NCBI GenBank assembly: GCA_037576195.1
Contig: CM075101.1
Location: 44,454,001 to 44,518,000, forward strand
DNA length: 64,000 bases
Source: Phytoseiulus persimilis
Taxonomy: Eukaryota; Arthropoda; Arachnida; Mesostigmata; Phytoseiidae
Direction of reading: 5' to 3'
The position numbers and the translations under genes are program-made. How positions within the stretch are numbered: the first letter of the stretch is position 1; each line of letters starts with the position of its first letter. Positions 57,601-64,000 of the stretch are shown here, piece after piece. The notes under the pieces are model-generated. The model saw only the letters and a program-made list of their open reading frames with translations, was not told the origin of the DNA and did no database searches.

Positions 57601-60600
57601 TGTTAACGAGCGAGCATGCGGATGCCTCCGGCGGAGGTGGGATCTTTCAGGATCCAAGAAGTTGTTGCAGCAGAGAAAGCAGCGGCTTGTAACAACAAAG
57701 ACAGCGGCCGCAGCGAGAACAACCGCGGCCACTTTTCCTGCACACAAGAGGAGGGAAGGTATTTTTTCAACGCGGATTCATACTGCCTCTGTTGTCGAGG
57801 AGAAAGCAGAAGAAGTTTCACCTGTTTGAACGGAGCGACTGGCCATATCTTCACCGAACTCGCGTCATCCACCAAGCGGTTTCAGATAGATGGTAGTAAG
57901 CGAAGGAGCGTTTTAAAGTCGCACTGACCCAGGCAAGTCGGCCGGCCGGCCGGCCAGCCAGCCCGCTAGCCAGACGGTCAGTCACGCAAGTTACGCAGCC
58001 ACGTATCTAACTGTTTCCACCAAGGAACGAAGGGTGACAGGCTACAATGTAGCGGCACGCCAGTCATTCATCGCCAAGTTTCAAGCTGGCATCAGATCCG
58101 ATGAAGTCGCAACGCTCTACGTTTTTTTTTTCGACGCAAACGGTGAAAACGCTCCTCGCTCGTTCGATCCGTCGGTTTCGAGGCTTGCTTCCTGTGTTCC
58201 ATGTGGGGGCTCCGTCGCCACTGAGCGATAGTTGCGATCCCGAACCCATCCGCGAGGAGGGTCCGCGATGAGCTCGATGTTCACAACAAAACACGATTCA
58301 GCCCGAAATAAGTCTAATCCTCTCTGGACACAGGAGCTCCTGTCATCGCAGGAGAAATGCTACGAATCACCAAAATTACTGGAGTGTCACTCGATAGGCC
58401 TTCACCTATCTGCTGTTTCTCTAAGCAAAAGTTTTCGTGGAAACATCAGGCTCCTCGGCTAGTCTCCTGTACTTCATGAGCGAATTCTCTAGCGAATCCA
58501 GCCGGTCAACCCGCAAATCGGTTCGGCTTCTTTCTTCGATTGGAAGACTGTGTCAAACGACCAAAGACATTCAGAGGACGACCGGGCTCGAAGCGTCCGG
58601 GAACGACTGGTGGCTTGAGAACACATCGAGATGACGGGAAAACCGTTATGAACGGAGGAGAGTTTAGAATCACTCCGATCCAAACTCCTCAAGACAACTG
58701 CCAGAAGCACATAGAGCTCAACGGGTAGAACGGGGTGGCTATGCGGAACCTCAAGCTCCCGTTCCCCATACCGTCTCGGGTTCGCGTTCCGCAGTGTTCC
58801 CGTATTGACAGAACGAGTATTGTTTCACAGTGAGCCCTTCTTCAGTTTTCTCTCGCCTCCCCGACTCCCGCCTCTCCCGCTCAGTGGGTCGCTGAGGGCA
58901 AAGTTCGTCCGTTGGTTCGAAGAGAATCGGTTTTTGTGTGGTCGTCGTCAGTTTGAGAGTCCGGGAAACGAAGAAGCCAAACACGTCAACAGATGGCAGA
59001 ACATCACATTAACTTGATGATGGTTTCCACAATCGTTCGGCGCTGCTCGTTCGTCGCGGAGACAGATCCCGCGACGTCTTCCCGCTGTCGTCAAGTGTGG
59101 GGACTCGGCTTGACAGATCGTGTGCAAGGGAACACCTGCATTAGACTTCCGACGATACGCGGAGCGTTCGTTTCACAGCTTTCATCTCAGCTGGGATCGA
59201 AGGGAACGAGAAGCTCCCGTACAAAAGCATCGGTGCGCGTGGAGAACCTGCGAGGTTCCAGCATATGGGCACCGCAGGTACACCCTCGGAGGAGACACGT
59301 CATGAATATCTCTAGCGTGTTTCACGCCGGCGAGAAAACACACACTACTGGTCACGGAAAGTCATGACAGTGGCCGATGAGGAAACGGCGCACTCTCCTC
59401 TTTCATTTCTGATTCGGTGCTGCATTATCGGCTCTCTCGCTGCGAGTCTTGCTTACAGCCCGTCCGAGCCGACGCTCCGATCGGGGAAGTCGATATTTTT
59501 TTTTTCTGGTGCGGATTCCGATCGAACCTCTCTTCGTTGTGAAGTACGTGAAGCGTAGCTGACGCCGACACTCACCCCCGCAATAAATATTAATTCTGTT
59601 GCCCACATTCAGTCGATACAGTGACCGAAATCCGCGTAACCTTTGACCCTCCGATGCGGTTGTCTGAATTAACATTTTTCGTCACCGAGGCGTTCTTCTC
59701 CGCTCGCGAGACGTGCGCCGACAACAATGCGCTCCGCGGTTCTGGTTAGCGTAACTGGGTGCTCGATAATCATCGCTGCAGGAGTTTCTTCGCTCAAGGC
59801 CCATCAACAGGGATTGGAAGATGAGTTTCGGTGCAACAGAATACGAAATCGATTCCGGAATACGTTTTCAGCCGCATCGCCCGGTCCTCGGCCGCCGGAC
59901 TTCTCCGCCGCGAAGTCCTGCTCGTTCAGGCAGAAGGAAAAATCCGTAACAACAACGCCCTTTCCGTGTAGTCGATTGGCGAGGAATTCCAAAGAGGAAC
60001 GCGAACAGAAAAGAGCTGCGAACGTTTCATTCAACTCTAATGGCGGAACACCGGCTGGAAAAACAACATCGGAACTCGTCACAGGCCGCATATGACTTAT
60101 CAAGGGCGAGCGTAATGTTACGTCAACTTCGTCGGATGCTCCAACCAGAATTTTTCGGCGCGAGAGCCAAAGCATCGTTTGGACTTCGGGATGTTCCAGT
60201 AGATGGACGCACTGAATTGTTTGGAACGATGCGGCGCCCGGAAACCTCCATCGGGTTTCGAACTGGTCGCAACGCGAGAACGCAACGGGAGCGTAGGTTC
60301 AAACTCGGGAGGGGTCCGAGAAGCTCGTTCCGTTCTCTGGATCGCCGGCAGACTCATACCACGACTGAAAGTTGTCTTGTTGAAGTTGAAATACATCTTC
60401 CAGCATGACTCGAGGCGGGTAACGACAACGCGGTGGAAAACAGCTCCGGCGCCTGGCTAACCAGCCGGATGGCTAACGCGACGGCGTGCGGGCAGGCGGG
60501 TCGTCGGGGAGGAAGGGAAGCGGGGAAAGAAATTCGACACACAGCGTAGAACCTCCACCACATCACTGGTGGTTCGGAACGGCTGACTGGGTGGCTACTC

Positions 60601-63187
60601 CGCAAGGCCGGCTGACCGCTCGGTGGGCCGTAGTAGAGATAGACAATGAACTTCCTCCCGACCTATTATGGCCCGCTCGTTCTGAATGGAAACTCGTTCC
60701 GACTCCTCAACCCAGAAGGGTTGTTGTTGGTTTTGTCCGAGGCTACAAACTGCAACGCTGTGTACGCGCCATTGTACTCCCCCGCTCCGATGAGTGTCCT
60801 GAGCGAGTTCCATTCGACTCTTTCCCAGGACTTTTCTAAGCGATAATTGGTATCTGCATCGGATAGACTCCGTAACGATCCACGAGTCGTCTTGCAGCGA
60901 GGCCGTTCTTCCCGATTCGACGATGCATCAAGAATGGATTTTCTGCGCGATTTCCCGTTCGAACCCTCGTGGAAAGACGAGGCGGGAGGAAAGATGGGAT
61001 TTTAAGCCAAGTCGAGATCCGGCGCCACAAGCTTTCGAGGGGACTCCTCTCTGGAAGCAATGATTCTACTGGTCGATCGTCCCAGAGGGAAAACCTCCGC
61101 CAATGGAAACTGGAACGGAATCTACAAAACGCTTTTACGCCACGATGGCAACAACAAGCCGAAGCTACCGGCTGCCTCGCTGGCTCGTTGGCCGCTTGCC
61201 TGGCTAACTGGCAGACAGACGGCAGCTGGCTGGATGCAACAGAAAAAAAGATGCACACGTCTTCGTTTGACGTCCATGGATTTGAATCTTGGCGCGCGGG
61301 TTCAATGACCGATCGACGAAAAGGTTCTCACCGCGGCCACGCCGGAGGCTGATACCAGTAGATTATGCCGAGGTCTACGCGGGTGAGATTCAACGAATTC
61401 CATGAGCCGATGAACAGATACCCCGACCTATCGCCGACGATAGGCTCCTGCGACTCGTGGAGATACGGAGGCAGCGTTGCAGGAGGTGAACATGAGCTTC
61501 GGCGAACGGGACTTCGAGAAACATCGGCGACGGCATCCGTGGAGAATCGCCAGTGTTCCGAATCCAGGTTCTGGAGCTTTTAGTTTTGGCAAATCGGGCT
61601 CACCAAGAAACGCTCAATGTCATCGGGTCGTTTGAATTGGTTCCTTTTTGGGAACCGAGGCGAAGCTTCCACTCAGGTTGTTCCACCGAACCGAATAGTT
61701 CCGAGGAGATAACGCGATGAATCCGATGATCCCGCCTTGATCGCCATGACCTCAAAAGTTAGGGATGGCGATTCCAGCGTGCTCTATCACCATTTTTAGT
61801 TGGCGCCCGAGTAGTTATTCGATGCATGGCACGATGGGCTGCAATACGCACCGCTGATGATGGAGATAACCTCGGAGGATTTCTCGCTTCGAAGGATACC
61901 ACCTCAGCGGTAATTTCACAGAAGAGCGGCGGCTTAGCGGGCTGGTTTTCGGTCGTTCTCCGGGGAAAAACCGCAGAAGCCGCCGAAGGTTCGGCGAAAG
62001 ATGCGACGAGAACCAACGGAAGATGACGGAAACACAGTTGAAACTTTGCCATATAGGTTTCGGAAACTGCTCTTCCAACCGTTGCTGTGGCGGCAACGAC
62101 GACAGCGGTGACGGTTCCGAAGATCGGCGATCGTGGAAGAATTTCTTCGGCAGCGTCTCACCGTGACTAAATAGGTCATAGGACCAAGGACTCTAGGCAG
62201 AACAACTCGTCAGACATCCCCGAGTCGGGATAACTCTGTCTCACCTACATGGCGATACACAATTGAATCATTCCGCTCTTCACGCTCGGGAACAAATACC
62301 GAAACCTCCATCGCAGAATTCGATCTCCATCGGAAAGACGGCGGCTAGAAGGTCAATCCATCGGAGACAGACCGACCGTGGTCGAAACATTGAACTTTTG
62401 GCTCCGGTGGAGCCCGATTCGCGTGGAACACACTCAATAAATTCGGAACAAACACAGCTCATGATGGGGGAGCCCGCTTTTCATAACGACATGGCGCCAA
62501 TAACTAAACCTAGCAGTTCGTTGTCTGTTTGCTCACTTTGATAGCGTCCCAACGCTCAAAGAATCACCTTCGCCAAAATCACAGCAACCTAAACTGTGCC
62601 CTGCCTTCGTTCGGGAGCCAGAGAACCGAAAGCAGCCCCAACCAGCGTTCCTCCCGGAAACGAGATCGAGTTGTCTGATCGTGAATGTGAGTTCCGCTAA
62701 TGAAGAGGCGAACAAATCTCTGCACTTGACCAATCAGTTCCGCGCGCCCTCGTCACGTCGACTCGCTTGGTCGCGTACGGCGCTCGTTTCAGCCCCTAGT
62801 CATCCATGACAGAAAGGATAACCAACCGCATGAATCACTCGTAAATATCCCTCGATTCAGGCTTTGTTCTTCTCGTCGTTGATCACGCTCCCCGATTCGC
62901 TACCCGACTCAGCTGTGTCCTTCACGTCGAATCGATTCTTATCTCATCGAGAAAAGGAACGCTTCAGAATAGTACCGTAGAAACGGCGAATTTCATCAGT
63001 TCCTCCAGGCTTCCAGCTCGCTCGGAGGGAGCTGCGGTGAACAGCAGACTTCCACGAAGTGTAGGAAAAAGTATAACGTGGTGCATGAACGAACGCGCGA
63101 CCAGGTCAGAAGAACTCCTGCCGAGCACAGTTTACTATGAATCGTGATCGGGAACAACTGCACCAGAATCGTTTCGATTGAACGCCT
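54607..63187. other. Region upstream of LRP2, no recognised gene
   Basis: About 8.6 kb that should include the LRP2 promoter. No exon can be supported. Open frames on both strands (up to about 140 codons) have non-coding composition. It contains a GGCC tetranucleotide run (57939-57955) and a short GCC-repeat encoding poly-Ala in one frame near 56530. Genes without family resemblance could be missed. Confidence 0.4.
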
Positions 63188-63475
63188 TCAGCGACGCCAG
63201 GCGAAGTCGGAAGCTCTGTCGGATGGAGGAACGACGAAGTCAGCGTCTTCCAGCGTGAAGGGCTTCGACATCCTATACAACCACCACCCATCTCCTTCAG
63301 CGTTTTCCTCCTCCTCCTGGTCATCCGACCCCTCGGTACCGAGCTGCTCCCCTTCCAGATGGTCGGCCTTTCGGGACGGAACCCCGGCGGGGAGAAGAAG
63401 TTCTCCAGCTCGGGAGGTGTGGAGGGAGCGAAAAGGTTTCTGAGCGGTGAGAGAAAGGGAGGTCGGGGAGAGCAT
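63188..63475 (-). CDS. Hypothetical acidic protein or exon, 95 codons
   Basis: The frame begins MLSPTSLSLTAQKPFRSLHT and ends with a TGA after SDRASDFAWRR. The middle is strongly acidic (EGSDDQEEEENAEGDGWWLY), followed by RMSKPFTLEDADFVVPP. This composition is more protein-like than other frames of the region, and codons end often in G or C. I recognise no family. It could be a complete small gene, or the last exon of one starting near the right edge of the window. Confidence 0.3.
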   Translation of the reverse strand: MLSPTSLSLTAQKPFRSLHTSRAGELLLPAGVPSRKADHLEGEQLGTEGSDDQEEEENAEGDGWWLYRMSKPFTLEDADFVVPPSDRASDFAWRR

Positions 63476-64000
63476 CACCACGGGGCGCAGTGGCAGATCA
63501 GTCGGGCACGGCTACGTCAACGACAACGCCGCCTGCGGTGAGACCAGGTCTGACCCGGAATGAATCGGGCTGATTTTTTGATGGACTGGCCGCCCGCTCG
63601 CTTGGCCATTGAGGCCGCTGGTCGCCCAAAAGAGTGGTCTGCCAAATCTGCTATTGTGCGCTGCTCGAAGGGAGCGAGCGGATGGACGGCCGACCGTCGC
63701 GATCGGAATTCGAAAACTGCTTCATGGCTCGCTTACGGGAAATACTCCCCTCCGAAAAAACTCATCGAGAAATGCGGAGAAGCAATCCAGATGATTCCTC
63801 ATGACTGCTCTTCGTCTCTGGTTTTCTGTGGCTACTGCTGCCTTTTCTTCGGTGGTTTACCGTGAGATGCCAATCGAACAGAACGACTCACGGGGAACGA
63901 GCTGTGATTGATTGATAGATTGATCTGAATTGTTCGATCGCTTGGTCGTTCAGCTTGGTCTGATCCACAGCTGAGAGTATGGTTGGAACTTTGGCTGAGC
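63476..64000. other. Right edge of the window, nothing recognised
   Basis: No exon or element could be supported in these 525 bp. A plus-strand frame (63560-63865) is open for 101 codons with unremarkable composition. Confidence 0.4.

Noticed and set aside
61759..62052. Minus-strand 97-codon frame with a signal-like start (MAKFQLCFRHLPLVLVASFA)
   Set aside because: The remainder has random-like composition, and another frame is equally open; without a partner exon or transcript it is not supportable.

Overview
The window is nuclear DNA of an animal, very probably an arthropod. Its genes are split by GT-AG introns, mostly about 75-340 bp. The recognisable products are a megalin-type lipoprotein receptor, an Orthopedia homeobox protein, a glycerate 2-kinase, a fatty-acid-binding protein and a small Gly/Arg/Tyr-rich secreted peptide. 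Near-balanced base composition, compact introns and almost no recognisable transposons would fit a mite such as a phytoseiid. That placement is inference; no marker gene here proves it.

Layout. (1) 3001-8161, minus: orthopedia (otp), four coding exons with a 3.6 kb intron inside the homeodomain. (2) 8.2-22.3 kb: mostly non-coding, with low-confidence coding candidates near 11.1 and 12 kb and an unusual cluster of palindromes near 17.8 kb. (3) 22304-22770, minus: a two-exon secreted peptide ending in GRGYY repeats. (4) 24403-24985, minus: a two-exon FABP. (5) 25-30.2 kb: several protein-like open segments on both strands that I could not assign to a family, including a three-exon candidate secreted protein at 29264-29779. 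(6) 31141-54606, minus: LRP2/megalin in 22 coding exons. They sum to 13,761 nt, an exact multiple of three, and predict about 4,586 residues with 6/8/10/11 LDL-A repeats, eight YWTD propellers, one membrane helix and a cytoplasmic tail. (7) 32564-34089, plus: glycerate 2-kinase, complete and nested antisense inside LRP2 intron 19. (8) 54.6-64 kb: no recognised gene apart from one acidic open frame at 63188-63475.

The genes do not form one pathway. LRP2 is an endocytic receptor, FABP an intracellular lipid carrier, GLYCTK a metabolic enzyme and Otp a neural transcription factor. The most notable structure is LRP2: a 4,952-bp exon, one GC-AG intron, and a nested antisense gene whose poly(A) signal lies about 107 bp from the next LRP2 exon. 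No prokaryotic features, CRISPR arrays, rRNA or convincing tRNA genes were seen.
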